From assembly GCA_037200445.1 (NCBI GenBank), contig JBBCGH010000001.1, positions 124,001-188,000 of the forward strand: DNA of 64,000 nucleotides, written 5' to 3'. Under the pieces are notes generated by a model. The model was not told where the DNA came from. It was given only the letters and a program-made list of their open reading frames with translations, and searched no databases. Each line of letters begins with the position of its first letter. Position 1 is the stretch's first letter. This DNA is from Alphaproteobacteria bacterium (GTDB lineage: Bacteria; Pseudomonadota; Alphaproteobacteria; Rhizobiales; Xanthobacteraceae). Of this stretch, positions 9,235 through 18,205 are shown in pieces. A program made the translations under genes and the position numbers.

Positions 9235-9831
9235 GTACTGATTGACACGCAGCGGCCGCACCACGATCACCGGCTTGGTGCTACCGCCCGACGGCACCGC
9301 ATAGACCGAATAGACGCGGCGCAAATCAACGCTGCTTGGCTGCTGACGGACGTCGGAGCGTCGGGTGGCCTTCCTGGTTGCGGGCGCAGGCGTTGTCTTC
9401 GGCGCCCCGGCTTCGGGCGCGACACCCGGGCCGCGCAAGACGCCGTCGCTGGTGACGAGCTTCGGCCCGCTCGCGCTTGAAACACCGCCCTCGCTCTCGC
9501 GCGGCGCCATGACAAAGCGTACCTCGCGCGCGGGCGCAGCACCCTTGTCGCCCTTACGCGCGATGCAGCGGTTATCGATGTAGGGCCAGGTCTGCTCCTC
9601 GCATGACGGCTTCTTTGCCTTCGCGGGCGCGATCTGTTCGGTCGTCACGGAGGGCGCGGGCGCAGACGCCGCGGGCAGCGCCGCAACAATCGCCGCCGGC
9701 TCCTTGGCGGCCGGCGCGGGTCCGGTCGTGACATAGGCGGCGAGCGCGCCGGTGCCAGCCGCGAGGCCGGCCACGAGCGGAAACGCCACGTACTTCAGCG
9801 GAATTGCCGCCAGATCGAATGACAGGGCCAT
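9220..9831 (-). CDS. Hypothetical membrane-anchored protein with CEEQTWPYIDNRC motif
   Basis: This 203-residue protein has one N-terminal hydrophobic segment (about residues 14-34) and an Ala/Pro-rich linker, then CEEQTWPYIDNRC near residue 78, a two-cysteine motif seen in many small alphaproteobacterial envelope proteins; the two cysteines could form a disulfide in the periplasm. The C-terminal part is basic and low-complexity. No function is known. It was not matched to a named family with confidence. It converges with the SDR gene, overlapping it by 15 bases. Confidence 0.65.
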   Translation of the reverse strand: MALSFDLAAIPLKYVAFPLVAGLAAGTGALAAYVTTGPAPAAKEPAAIVAALPAASAPAPSVTTEQIAPAKAKKPSCEEQTWPYIDNRCIARKGDKGAAPAREVRFVMAPRESEGGVSSASGPKLVTSDGVLRGPGVAPEAGAPKTTPAPATRKATRRSDVRQQPSSVDLRRVYSVYAVPSGGSTKPVIVVRPLRVNQYSSRF

Positions 9832-9908
9832 ATGCCCCTCCCCGCTTTGCGTGGGCGGTTGCCCTCGCGCGGGGAGAACGCGATTAACTCACGTCAGTTC
9901 CGCGGAAC

Positions 9909-10517
9909 TCAGCCGTGCGGCGCGAACAGCTTTTGCAGGATGCTGCGGCGGCGCGGCGCGGCGGGGGTGACCGGCTCCGCCTTGGGCGGCGGACCGAAAC
10001 AGCCGCGATAGCGGATGACCCCCCAGATCAGCGGGTTCCAGGCACGCCATGCTTTCTCGGCCTCGGGCCGCATATAGCCGCGCACGATCTCGGGCGCTTC
10101 GCCGAACGCTTCGGGCATCACCTTCGACAGTTCGGGATCGGCGAGGATGTCCCATTTGGAGTCGCCGCCCATCAGGCGCGATCCGATCGAATAGACCACG
10201 CGGGAAATGCGCGTCTCACGCATCGGGAACGAGCACATCACGCACGGCTCAACGTTCGTATAGAGCGTGCAGCCCGAGAGATCCTTGGTGCCGAGCGCCT
10301 TCTGTGCCATGCCGATCGCGACGATCTCGGCGTGACGCGTCACGTCCCCGTCGCGCGCAACGCGGTTCATCGTCTCGACCACGACCTTGCCGTCCTTGGC
10401 GATCACGCAGGCAAACGGGAACTCGCCCACCTGTTTGGCGGTTTTGGAAAGCTCGATGCAGCGCGCCATCATGGCCGCATCCATTGCTTCGGTCGTCGTC
10501 CGATCCATCACACTCAT
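9909..10517 (-). CDS. Nucleoside/cytidine deaminase family protein (TadA-like zinc fold)
   Basis: The 202-residue protein carries the zinc-dependent deaminase signature: HAEIVAI (zinc ligand His and catalytic Glu) and EPCVMCSFPM (PCxxC zinc ligands), spaced as in the CDA/TadA superfamily. It is not the standard short TadA: it has an extended C terminus with YMRPEAEKAWRAWNPL and a final basic tail after a proline-rich stretch. Likely activities are guanine, cytosine or nucleoside deamination. The start ATG at 10515-10517 is chosen over an upstream ATG that would add a basic extension; the ribosome-binding site is weak, and ATG at 10508 is also possible. Confidence 0.8.
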   Translation of the reverse strand: MSVMDRTTTEAMDAAMMARCIELSKTAKQVGEFPFACVIAKDGKVVVETMNRVARDGDVTRHAEIVAIGMAQKALGTKDLSGCTLYTNVEPCVMCSFPMRETRISRVVYSIGSRLMGGDSKWDILADPELSKVMPEAFGEAPEIVRGYMRPEAEKAWRAWNPLIWGVIRYRGCFGPPPKAEPVTPAAPRRRSILQKLFAPHG

Positions 10518-10704
10518 GGTCTTTTGGGTTGTTGGGGCGATTTGCCCGAAGGGAAGGAACAATGTTCTAGCCCGCGCCCGGGGAAGGAACAACTTGAACG
10601 TCACGCATGGCACGCCACCACTTTACGCATTAACCGGGGGTTTCGGCCCGACAGGGACGCAGCGTTAACCAGTAGCGGGAGGAATCGTTCGGTGAAGCGC
10701 TGCG

Positions 10705-11476
10705 CTAGAACTCCCCCACCGCCTTGATCAGCCGCTCGAGATCCTCGGGCCGCGACAGGCGGTGGTCGCCGTCCTTCACCAGCGTGAGGACGACATCGTC
10801 CTGGGCGAGCCGCGAGGTGAGTTCGACGGCGTGGTTCCACGGCACGTCCGGATCCTGCACGCCCTGTAGAATGCGCACCGGGCAGCCGGTCTCGATCATG
10901 TGGCCGAGCAGCAGGTGCTCGCGCCCCTCCTCGATCAACCGCCGAGTGATCGGATAGGGCTCGCCGTAGTCGGACGGCCGCGCCCAGACGCCGGTCGTCT
11001 CGATCTCGCGCTTTACCTTGGGCGGAAAGCGCTGCCACATCAGCGCCTCGGTGAAATCGACAGCCGGCGCGATCAACACCAAACCGGCGACCGACGCCGC
11101 CATCTCCTTGCGCTGCTTCAGCGCGCGCAGCAGCAGCAGCGCGATTCCAGCCGCCCATCGACGAGCCGATCACAACCTGAGGTCCGCGGCATTCGCCCAG
11201 GAAAACCGCAAGGGCCTCTTCGAGCCAGCGGCCGATCGTGCCATCGAGAAAATCGCCCCCGGATTCGCCGTGGCCTGAATAGTCGAAACGCACGCAGGCA
11301 CGGCCTTTTTCGCGCGCCCATTGGCTCAGCGCCTCGGCTTTGGTGCCCTTCATGTCGGATTTGAAGCCGCCCAGCCAGAACAGACCGGGACCGCCACCCT
11401 TGTCGCGGCGGATCGCGATTTGCCGCTCGCTGGAAGCCGTTCCTAATTTTAAGAAATTCAGGCAAGAATGCGCCAT
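10705..11476 (-). pseudogene. Alpha/beta hydrolase, interrupted by a one-base frameshift
   Basis: The 5' part (11476 to about 11146) encodes GLFWLGGFKSDM, RFDYSGHGESGG and the nucleophile elbow GSSMGG. The 3' part (about 11145 to 10705) continues in another frame with APAVDFTEALMW, QGVQDPDVPW and the catalytic DGDHRL. The junction reads TGG-A-ATC-GCG on the minus strand; dropping one A/T at 11145-11146 gives GGWIALLLLRALKQRKEM and restores a normal 256-residue serine hydrolase in one frame. All catalytic residues survive, so either the gene is a very recent pseudogene or the extra base is a sequencing error. Relatives are small cytosolic esterases of unknown substrate. Confidence 0.85.
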
Positions 11477-11640
11477 TGGTCCCGCCGAGTGGGCAAACGC
11501 AGGTCAGTGCGTGCGGCGGGGCGACGGGGGATAGCCGTGCCGCTGCGCATCGCGCCGAGCGTGCTCGTGTTTCGCCGCATTGTGCGGCGGAACGCAAGAG
11601 CGTTCAGCCTGTCCCGCCCGACCGCTGCGGGCCGACGGTC

Positions 11641-12852
11641 ATGGCGGTAGCCGATCTCGAACGGCCGAAGGCCATCCGCGGCCTGCCGGGCGCAACGGTC
11701 CTGCATATCCTGCCGGCGCTGGTCGAGACGCCCGCCGCACGCGCCGCCGTCGACACCGCGGTCGCGCTGCTACGTTCCGGCGCGCGCGTGCTCGTCGCGG
11801 CCGAGGACGGCCCACTCAACAGCGAGCTCCAGGGGCTCGGCGGCGAGTGGGTGCGGCTTGCTACCGAGAGCGCCAATCCGATCGCGACATCGCGTAACGC
11901 GCGCACGCTCGCCAATCTCATCGCGACCGAGCGCGTCGATCTCGTGCACGCGGTCGGCGTCGGCGCTTCGCGCAGCGCGGCCGCGCTGAAGAAGCGCGCC
12001 GGTGTCTGGCTGGTGCACACCTACGACACGAACGACATGAACCGCCCGCATCGCGATCGCTCCTACGCGCGCGCACTTGGCGCCGGCGATCGCGTCATCG
12101 TACCGTCGCAATACGTCGCCGGGCAGGTCGCCGCACGCCATCAGGTGCCGCGTGAAAAACTCGCCGTCATCCCGCGGCGCATCGACGGTCAGCGCTTCGA
12201 TCCGCCGTCGATCAGTCCGGAGCGCGCGATGGTGCTGCGCCGTGGCTGGAAGATCGCGCGCGGCCAGCGCGTGGTGCTGATGCCGGGGCGCATCGATCCC
12301 GCCAAGGGCCAGCTCACGCTGGTCGAGGCCGCGCGCGTGCTCACCAATGGCGGTCTGCGCGGCGTCGTGTTCGTGCTCGCGGGCGATAACCGGCAACACT
12401 TCGACTACGCGAAGAAGATCGCCGCGCAGGCCGAGGCGCACGGCGTGGCGCACCTGATCCGTCAGATCGGCGTCTGTCCCGACATGGCGGGCGCGTACCT
12501 TGCTACCGATCTCGTTGCGATTCCGCAGATCGAACCGCCGGCTTTTCCACTCGCCGCTGCGGAAGCGATGGCGATGGCGCGTCCCGTGATCGCCACCAAT
12601 GTCGGTGCGTTACCCGAACTCGTGCTCGCGCCGCCGAACGTGCTGGAATCCGCGCGCACCGGCTGGCTCGCGGAACCCGACGATCCGGTGAGTCTCGCAC
12701 GCGCGATGGCCGAAGCGCTCGCTGCCGAAGCGTCAGCCTATGCGGCGATCGGAACACGCGCACGCCGCCTTGCCAATCAGTTTTTCACGCCGGCGCGTAC
12801 CGCCGCGGCGGCGCTCGATCTTTACGCGAACCTGTTCGAAGGGCGCGGCTGA
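11641..12852 (+). CDS. GT4-family glycosyltransferase
   Basis: The 403-residue protein starts MAVADLERPKAIRG and has the GT-B fold: an N-terminal acceptor domain with VLHILPALVETPAAR, and a C-terminal domain with VVLMPGRIDPAKGQ and PAFPLAAAEAMAMARPVIAT, the Glu-rich nucleotide-sugar site of family GT4. It probably adds a sugar to a lipid-linked or surface glycan at the inner face of the membrane. A second GT4 gene follows 148 bases later on the same strand. The ATG at 11641 is the first codon from which the sequence matches the family. Confidence 0.88.
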   Translation: MAVADLERPKAIRGLPGATVLHILPALVETPAARAAVDTAVALLRSGARVLVAAEDGPLNSELQGLGGEWVRLATESANPIATSRNARTLANLIATERVDLVHAVGVGASRSAAALKKRAGVWLVHTYDTNDMNRPHRDRSYARALGAGDRVIVPSQYVAGQVAARHQVPREKLAVIPRRIDGQRFDPPSISPERAMVLRRGWKIARGQRVVLMPGRIDPAKGQLTLVEAARVLTNGGLRGVVFVLAGDNRQHFDYAKKIAAQAEAHGVAHLIRQIGVCPDMAGAYLATDLVAIPQIEPPAFPLAAAEAMAMARPVIATNVGALPELVLAPPNVLESARTGWLAEPDDPVSLARAMAEALAAEASAYAAIGTRARRLANQFFTPARTAAAALDLYANLFEGRG

Positions 12853-13000
12853 AGTTCACGCAGAAACTGCGGCCAACGGTGCGAGCCCGATTGCGCTCGC
12901 TGGTTTTCCGGACTATCAAGCAAGCTTCGGGGACGGTAGATCACATCAGAGGTGGCCGCCGATTCGGGGTGAACGGCGGCGCCACGGCGATGAGGTCGAT

Positions 13001-14275
13001 GTGAATTCGCGAGCTGCTGCGCGCCGTCCGCTCGACCCAGACGCGGATATTGAAATTTCTGTCGCATCACCAAGAGCCGTTGGCGAAGTCGTCACGTTTT
13101 CGCGGCCGTTGACCGTGCTGGTGCTCGCGCCGACGCTGCATGCGGGCGCGGCGGACGCCGGCGCGGTCGATCTCGTGCGCATTCTGCGCGGCGTCGGCCA
13201 TAGCGTGATCGTCGCGTCGAACGGCGGCAGGCTGGAAGACGACGTCACCGACGCGGGCGCTGAATTCATCCGGCTCGACGTCGCCGATTTCAATCCGATC
13301 TTCATCGCGCGCGCGGCCCTGGCGCTCCGAGGCATCGTGCGCCGTCGTCGCTGCGACGTCATCCACGCTCACGGCCGCGCCGCGGCCTGGGCCGGGCTTC
13401 TCGTGTCGCACGCGACCGGCGTGCCACTGGTCACCACCTGGCACAAAGGCTATCGCGAGCAGAATGTCTTCAAGCGGCTCTATAACAGCGCGATGGTGCG
13501 CGGCGCGCGGGTCATCGCCGTGTCGGACCAGATCGCCGAGCTGATCACCGAGCGCTATCGCACGCCATCGGAACAGATCCGCGTGGTGCCGGCGGCGATC
13601 GACATGGCGCGTTTCGACCCGGCGCTGGTCTCGGAAGATCGTCTCGACACGATCCGCCGATCGTGGGGCGTCGCGCCCGACACCAAGGTCATCCTGGTGG
13701 TCGGCCGCATGCTGCGCCGCAAGGGCCACCATGTGGTGGTGAAGGCCGTGCACCGGCTCAAGGAGCGCGGCCTGAAGGATTTCGTCTGCGTGTTCGCGGG
13801 CGAGGACCAGGGACGCACCCGCTACACCGGCGAACTCTGGGATCTGGTGACCGAGACCGGAACCAGCGAAGTGGTGCGGCTCACCGGCGCGGTCGACGAC
13901 GACATGCCGGCGGCCTATGCGGCCGCAACCGTCGTGGTCTCGGCCTCGGTGCAGCCCGAGGGATTGCAGCGCGCGATCCTCGAGGCGCAAGCCATGGCGC
14001 GCCCTGTCGTCGTCTCCGACCTCGCGGCAGGACCCGACGCCGTGCTCGCGCCGCCTGCCGTCGCGGATGATCGCATGACGGGTTTAAGGGTTCCGGCCGG
14101 GGACGAGAGCGCGCTGGCCGCGGCCCTCATCCGCTTGTTTTCATTGAGCGATGCGGGCCGCGCCGCGATGGGCGCGCGGGGGCGCGCCTGGGTTGCCGAG
14201 CACTTCGACGCGGCCAGCATCGCGCGTGCGACGCTGGCGCTTTACGCCGACGTGACGCGCGTCCGCCCCGTTTGA
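13001..14275 (+). CDS. GT4-family glycosyltransferase
   Basis: The protein has the paired GT-B domains: LTVLVLAPTLHAGAADAGAV with VIHAHGRAAAWAG in the N-terminal half, and VVGRMLRRKGHHVVVKA plus PEGLQRAILEAQAMARPVVV in the C-terminal half. The second block holds the E-x7-E sugar-nucleotide motif of GT4. GTG at 13001 is chosen as start because GAGG lies five bases upstream and the frame before it lacks family resemblance; this gives 424 residues. It forms a pair with the preceding glycosyltransferase and may act in the same glycan pathway. The acceptor is not predictable. Confidence 0.85.
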   Translation: MNSRAAARRPLDPDADIEISVASPRAVGEVVTFSRPLTVLVLAPTLHAGAADAGAVDLVRILRGVGHSVIVASNGGRLEDDVTDAGAEFIRLDVADFNPIFIARAALALRGIVRRRRCDVIHAHGRAAAWAGLLVSHATGVPLVTTWHKGYREQNVFKRLYNSAMVRGARVIAVSDQIAELITERYRTPSEQIRVVPAAIDMARFDPALVSEDRLDTIRRSWGVAPDTKVILVVGRMLRRKGHHVVVKAVHRLKERGLKDFVCVFAGEDQGRTRYTGELWDLVTETGTSEVVRLTGAVDDDMPAAYAAATVVVSASVQPEGLQRAILEAQAMARPVVVSDLAAGPDAVLAPPAVADDRMTGLRVPAGDESALAAALIRLFSLSDAGRAAMGARGRAWVAEHFDAASIARATLALYADVTRVRPV

Positions 14276-14436
14276 CCGATTTGCAACCATCTGCCGCAAA
14301 CCGCCGCAGGACAGCGGTATCGCCGTTGACTCCAGGGCGGTTTGTACCAATGTTCGAGCTTCCGGTGCGTGAGCAAGGGCGGATTGGCCCTGCGGTCGTT
14401 CACCGGATCGTCGCAACAACAGAGGAGTTTTGAGCC

Positions 14437-14976
14437 ATTCGTCGCCCGATGAGAGCCCAGGAGCCGGCCCGCAAAGATGGGCCGCGCATTAACGAGGAGA
14501 TTCGCGTCCGCGAAGTCCATCTGATCATGCAAGACGGCGCCAACAAAGGCACCGTTCCGATTGCCGCCGCATTGGCTGCAGCCCAGGAGGCCGGCCTCGA
14601 CCTCGTCGAGATCTCGCCCAATGCGGCGCCGCCTATCGTAAAAATCCTCGACTACGGCAAATACAAATACCAAGAGCAGAAGAAGGCCGCCGAGGCGCGC
14701 AAGAAGCAGAAGGTCGTCGAGGTCAAGGAGCTGAAGTACCGGCCCATGATCGACGATCACGATTACGACGTGAAGATGCGCGCGATGGCCCGCTTCTTCG
14801 AGGAAGGCGACAAGGTGAAAATCACCCTGCGCTTCCGCGGCCGCGAGATGGCGCATCAGGAGCTCGGCACGCAGCTTCTCGCGCGCGTCAAGGAAGACAC
14901 CGCCAAGATGGCGAAGGTCGAGATGGAGCCGCGCTTCGAAGGCCGCCAGATGATCATGATCCTGGCGCCGAGATAG
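14437..14976 (+). CDS. infC: Translation initiation factor IF-3, apparently starting at AUU
   Basis: The protein has the IF-3 N-terminal domain ([37 protein letters not shown]) and C-terminal domain ([35 protein letters not shown]). It binds the 30S subunit and proofreads initiator tRNA and start codons. ATT at 14437 is chosen: it gives (M)[18 protein letters not shown], matching the usual RRP-type N terminus, and AGAGGAG lies nine bases upstream. The ATG at 14449 is poorly spaced from that site. An AUU start lets IF-3 repress its own translation, as known in enterobacteria. A strong terminator follows, so infC is separated from rpmI-rplT. Confidence 0.95.
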   Translation: MRRPMRAQEPARKDGPRINEEIRVREVHLIMQDGANKGTVPIAAALAAAQEAGLDLVEISPNAAPPIVKILDYGKYKYQEQKKAAEARKKQKVVEVKELKYRPMIDDHDYDVKMRAMARFFEEGDKVKITLRFRGREMAHQELGTQLLARVKEDTAKMAKVEMEPRFEGRQMIMILAPR

Positions 14977-14998
14977 CGGCCACTGCGCCTGAATTTCG

Positions 14999-15030
14999 AA
15001 CGCCCGCGATGCCGTCGCGGGCGTTTGTCA
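14999..15030 (+). terminator. Rho-independent-type terminator after infC
   Basis: AACGCCCGCGA and TCGCGGGCGTT form a perfect 11-bp stem with loop TGCCG, followed by TGTCATT. It lies 22 bases after the infC stop and before a convergent gene, so it can end transcripts from both sides. Confidence 0.8.
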
Positions 15031-15052
15031 TTCCGAGCCGCGCGTCAATTGA

Positions 15053-15448
15053 TCAATGATAGGCGCGTCGCTGCGCGATCCAGCGTCCGGCGCATTGCTG
15101 TCCCGGCGTGGCGCCGCTCCAGTATCCGCCACCGGAAACCTGCGTGAGGCGACCGCTGCCGACCGCTTCCTGATTGCCCTGGCGAAGGCGGACGCTCACC
15201 TGCCCGCGCGGCGTTACGCTACCGAAAATGTCGGCGCCGGAACTCCGGGAGAAGACCTGCCCGTTCGTGATCTGCACGCCGTAACGATAGGCCGTCCCCT
15301 GGCACGATCCCTGGTCGCCAAAGATGAGGACGCTCCAGGGTCCGTCGAAATTCATCCGTTGCGCTCGCGCCGGCAGGGCTGTCAACGTGACTGCCAGTGC
15401 GGCAACTCCCAGGATCGAAGGCCGTAAGACGACCCGTTTCGACAGCAT
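15053..15448 (-). CDS. Hypothetical secreted protein
   Basis: This 131-residue protein starts MLSKRVVLRPSILGVAALAV and has a clear Sec signal peptide ending ALPARA, giving a mature periplasmic protein of about 100 residues beginning QRMNFDGPW. The mature part has two cysteines (one in GSCQGTAYRYG, one in GQQCAGRW) and Gly/Ser-rich strands, compatible with a small beta-fold; no family was recognised. ATG at 15446-15448 has GGAG about 12 bases upstream. It is the last gene of a minus-strand island between infC and rpmI. Confidence 0.7.
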   Translation of the reverse strand: MLSKRVVLRPSILGVAALAVTLTALPARAQRMNFDGPWSVLIFGDQGSCQGTAYRYGVQITNGQVFSRSSGADIFGSVTPRGQVSVRLRQGNQEAVGSGRLTQVSGGGYWSGATPGQQCAGRWIAQRRAYH

Positions 15449-15614
15449 GGCGAGCACTCCATGTTCGCTGGCAGGACAAGCTTCAGCCGGAGAACCCCCA
15501 GCCGGACGTATTCCGACCGGCTTGCACTTCCGGATCGCGATCAAGGCACATGGTGTGCGGGCCAACGCTCCGCCAGCCCGGCCAGTGGGGGATGCCGGCA
15601 CATCCTGCCTCGTG

Positions 15615-16211
15615 TCAGCGCGACGGTCCGACACACTCGATCAGCCGATAGCCGCCGAACGGATCGCACGTCGCAGCCAGAAAGGCCGCGGCGAGCGCCT
15701 CGTCCGACACCCGCACTGACCAGATCCACGGATCGTGCTGCTGCAGCAATTGGTCGGCCGTCGGCACCCAGCCGATGCGGATGCTGGCGGCGGATTCGCC
15801 GCTCGTGTCCGAGTAGAGGCGCACCAGGTGCTCGCCGTAGAGCTTGGAGAGGCCGTAGAAGTTGGCCGGTGCATCGGTGCCGCCGGGAAAGCCATAGCGG
15901 CCGAGCGCCACATGCGTCGAACTCGCAAACACCAGACGCGGGACGCGATGAGCGATGCAGGCCTGTACGACGTTGCCCGTCGCGACGATGTTGTTGCGCT
16001 GAACGTCCTCAAGGCTCGACGCCGGCTGCATGCTGGCCGCGAGATGAACGACCGCGGCGGCCCCCGCGAACCGCTGTTGCCAGTCGCCCATCATTGCAAG
16101 GTCGTCACCATCCCGGCGATCGATGCCAGCAACACGATGGCCTGCCGCGGCGAAAATCGCAGTCAGCTTCTGCCCGATGAGGCCGGAGCTGCCGGTGATA
16201 ACGATGTTCAT
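15615..16211 (-). CDS. NAD-dependent epimerase/dehydratase (uronate dehydrogenase-like)
   Basis: The 198-residue protein has GSSGLIGQ (Rossmann motif, residues 7-14), VVHLAA, FASSTHVALG and the catalytic YGLSKLYGE (YxxxK). The pattern resembles uronate dehydrogenase-like extended SDRs, which oxidise hexuronates to lactones with NAD+, but the protein is about 60 residues shorter than typical members, missing much of the C-terminal substrate domain. It starts 24 bases after the stop of the enolase-superfamily gene on the same strand, so the pair is probably co-transcribed and acts in sugar-acid breakdown. The exact substrate is inference. Confidence 0.75.
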   Translation of the reverse strand: MNIVITGSSGLIGQKLTAIFAAAGHRVAGIDRRDGDDLAMMGDWQQRFAGAAAVVHLAASMQPASSLEDVQRNNIVATGNVVQACIAHRVPRLVFASSTHVALGRYGFPGGTDAPANFYGLSKLYGEHLVRLYSDTSGESAASIRIGWVPTADQLLQQHDPWIWSVRVSDEALAAAFLAATCDPFGGYRLIECVGPSR

Positions 16212-16235
16212 CTGATCCGCCCTAGATCACCGCCC

Positions 16236-17444
16236 TCAGGACGCTGGCTTGCGGCCATAATCCAGTCCCGCGCGATCCTTCGGCGGATGCGCGCGCAGCG
16301 CCTCCTCGTTCGGCGCGATGCCCCAGCCGGGCGTATCGGGCATCACGAGGTGCCCGTTCTCGATCTTCGGCGGCACGTCGAACAATTCGTCGTCCCACGC
16401 GAGACGATCGATATCGATCTCCATGATGCGCAGGTTCGGCACCGCGGCGGCGAAGTGCGCGTTCATCATGGTGCAGAGGTGACCGTAGAAATTATGCGGC
16501 GCGACGTTGATTTCGTGCGCCTCCGCACTCGCCGCGATCTTCATCGACTGCCACACGCCGTTCCACGGCGTGTCAATGATCGCCACATCCATCGCCTGCT
16601 CTTTGAAGTAGGGGAGAAACTCGCGCAGCCCAAGCAGCGTCTCGCAGGACGAGATCGGATGCGGGCTTTGGCGGCGAATGTAGCCGAGCGCCTCCGGCGA
16701 ATAGGTGTCGATCTCGACCCAGAACATGTCGATGTCGGCAATGGCGCGCAGGATCTTCAGGTAGCCTTCGGTCTTGGCGTTGAAATTGAGATCGAGGAGG
16801 AGGCCGAGGTCCGGCCCGAGGCCGTCGCGCAGCGCTTCGAGATGCATGTGCAGATTGCGCAGCACGGTGCCGTCGATATTGAGCTCCGGATAGTACGGCG
16901 AGCCGAATCCCGGCCGCCAGCCGCGCGGGTTCTTGCCGTCCTCATAGATGAAGATATTGGTCTTGGCGGCAAGAAAGCCCTTCTCGCGCACCTCGCGGCC
17001 GATTGCCTTCACGCCATCGAGGTCCTTGATCTCGGGCTTGTAGTAGGCCGCGTGATTGATGCGCCAGGTGGCGCAGTGCGACCAATAGAGCGGAATGCGG
17101 TCGCGCAGCTTGCCACCGAGCAGCGCATAACAGGGCACGCCGAGCATCTTTGCTTTCGCATCGAGCAGCGCGTTCTCGATCGCGGCAATCGCCTGCGCGA
17201 CCACGCCGCCGGCGGCCGGCCGCGTCGCGGCATAAAGCTCGGCATAAATGCGCTCGTGGTTGCTGATCGTTTGCCCAATCACCTTCGCGGCGAGTTTCGC
17301 GATGATGGCGCTGATGCCGGGCGAGCCGAAGTCCTCGGAGAACTCGCTCCAGCCGACGATGCCATCGGCGGTCGTGAGCTTGACGAAGTGGTAGTTGCGC
17401 CAGCCGGCATCGCAGGCGAGCGTTTCGATGGTGGCAACTTTCAC
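16236..17444 (-). CDS. Enolase-superfamily enzyme (mandelate racemase / sugar-acid dehydratase type)
   Basis: The 402-residue protein has a capping domain starting MKVATIETLACDAGW, then a barrel with metal ligands in LLLDLNFNA (Asp), FWVEIDTY (Glu) and SSCETLLG (Glu), and a late VAPHNFYGHL His motif. This arrangement is typical of mandelate racemase subgroup members such as galactonate or gluconate dehydratases, which abstract a proton alpha to a carboxylate with Mg2+. GTG at 17442-17444 is chosen because GGGGG lies about eight bases upstream and the frame before it lacks similarity. It is followed by a sugar-oxidising SDR. Confidence 0.85.
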   Translation of the reverse strand: MKVATIETLACDAGWRNYHFVKLTTADGIVGWSEFSEDFGSPGISAIIAKLAAKVIGQTISNHERIYAELYAATRPAAGGVVAQAIAAIENALLDAKAKMLGVPCYALLGGKLRDRIPLYWSHCATWRINHAAYYKPEIKDLDGVKAIGREVREKGFLAAKTNIFIYEDGKNPRGWRPGFGSPYYPELNIDGTVLRNLHMHLEALRDGLGPDLGLLLDLNFNAKTEGYLKILRAIADIDMFWVEIDTYSPEALGYIRRQSPHPISSCETLLGLREFLPYFKEQAMDVAIIDTPWNGVWQSMKIAASAEAHEINVAPHNFYGHLCTMMNAHFAAAVPNLRIMEIDIDRLAWDDELFDVPPKIENGHLVMPDTPGWGIAPNEEALRAHPPKDRAGLDYGRKPAS

Positions 17445-17514
17445 GGCAAGCCCCCGCTGCCCCGCACCTCGCGGGGCCGTCATACGACGACGAACGGGGT
17501 CAGGCCTGCAAGCC

Positions 17515-17820
17515 TCAGCACATGGTGTTGGACGACATCAGGACCGAGCGCTCCGCCCCAAGTCCCACCATGGCGCGCGAGGTGTAGCGCGTGCGGGTGA
17601 GCCGGCGGTCCTCGGCGAACATATGCGCCGGGCTGATCGTCACGATGTCGCTGTTGCCCTCACGCGCCGCATAGCGGAATGCGCCGCTGCAGGTCCGTGC
17701 CGTTACGGTAATGGGGCTCAACAGCGCGCCAGCCTCGTTGATGCTGGCAAGGCTCTGGGATTGCAGCGGAATCATCGCCACAAGCGCCAATAGGGACAAA
17801 CGGCACCACCGCGGAAACAT
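17515..17820 (-). CDS. Hypothetical small exported protein
   Basis: A 101-residue product starts [19 protein letters not shown] with a strong AGGAGG ribosome-binding site five bases upstream of the ATG at 17818-17820. A signal peptide (probable cut after SLA) is followed by about 75 residues with cysteines in TARTCSGAF and at the very C terminus (NTMC), which may pair. No family recognised. It is at the upstream end of the minus-strand island and diverges from rpmI. Confidence 0.65.
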   Translation of the reverse strand: MFPRWCRLSLLALVAMIPLQSQSLASINEAGALLSPITVTARTCSGAFRYAAREGNSDIVTISPAHMFAEDRRLTRTRYTSRAMVGLGAERSVLMSSNTMC

Positions 17821-18205
17821 GATCGCCTCCTGCCGAAGCGATTGGTCTCCGTTCCGTCCGTTTGACGCCCTTCGCGGATCAGTTGCCCGGCGCCGTAATA
17901 ATCCCTTTGTTCCGGGCCGGTTCCTTGACCGGGCATGTCCGCAGAATTGCAAGCGTCACACCGGCTGGTTAACGAAAGGTTACTCCCGCTTTGTGCGCCG
18001 CGTCGGATGGGAGCCGAAACGGCCGCAAAATCCCCCATCCGCCCGGTTGTTTTTCGGCTTTTCCTCTGCCATAAACCCGCCCTTCCGCCGCCCGGCTAAA
18101 GGGCTGCCGTGGCGGCGAAAAGTGCCTCATGCACATGCTCGGATTTTCGAGCTTACGCCGGTGAACCGGGCCTTTGGCTCGTTTCCGGCTCAAAAGGAGA
18201 GCCAA
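17821..18205. other. 385-base divergent intergenic region before rpmI
   Basis: No convincing gene is present. It holds the AGGAGG site of the exported-protein gene at its left edge, a candidate promoter for rpmI at 18047-18075, and a GC-rich imperfect hairpin (CCGCCGCCCGGC with GCTGCCGTGGCGG) at about 18083-18115 in the rpmI leader that could be an attenuator or simply structured leader RNA. The left two thirds show nothing recognisable. Confidence 0.5.
18047..18075 (+). promoter_or_regulatory. Candidate sigma-70-type promoter for rpmI-rplT
   Basis: TTGTTT (18047-18052) and CATAAA (18070-18075) are separated by 17 bases, about 130 bases before the rpmI start. The match is moderate; position relative to the operon is the main support. 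Confidence 0.35.

Noticed and set aside
11641-14275. The two glycosyltransferases considered as one duplicated gene.
   Set aside because: They share the GT4 fold, but differ clearly in sequence outside the common motifs.
15735-17600. Long plus-strand frame opposite the SDR and enolase-superfamily genes.
   Set aside because: Composition typical of antisense shadows; both minus-strand genes have clear motifs.
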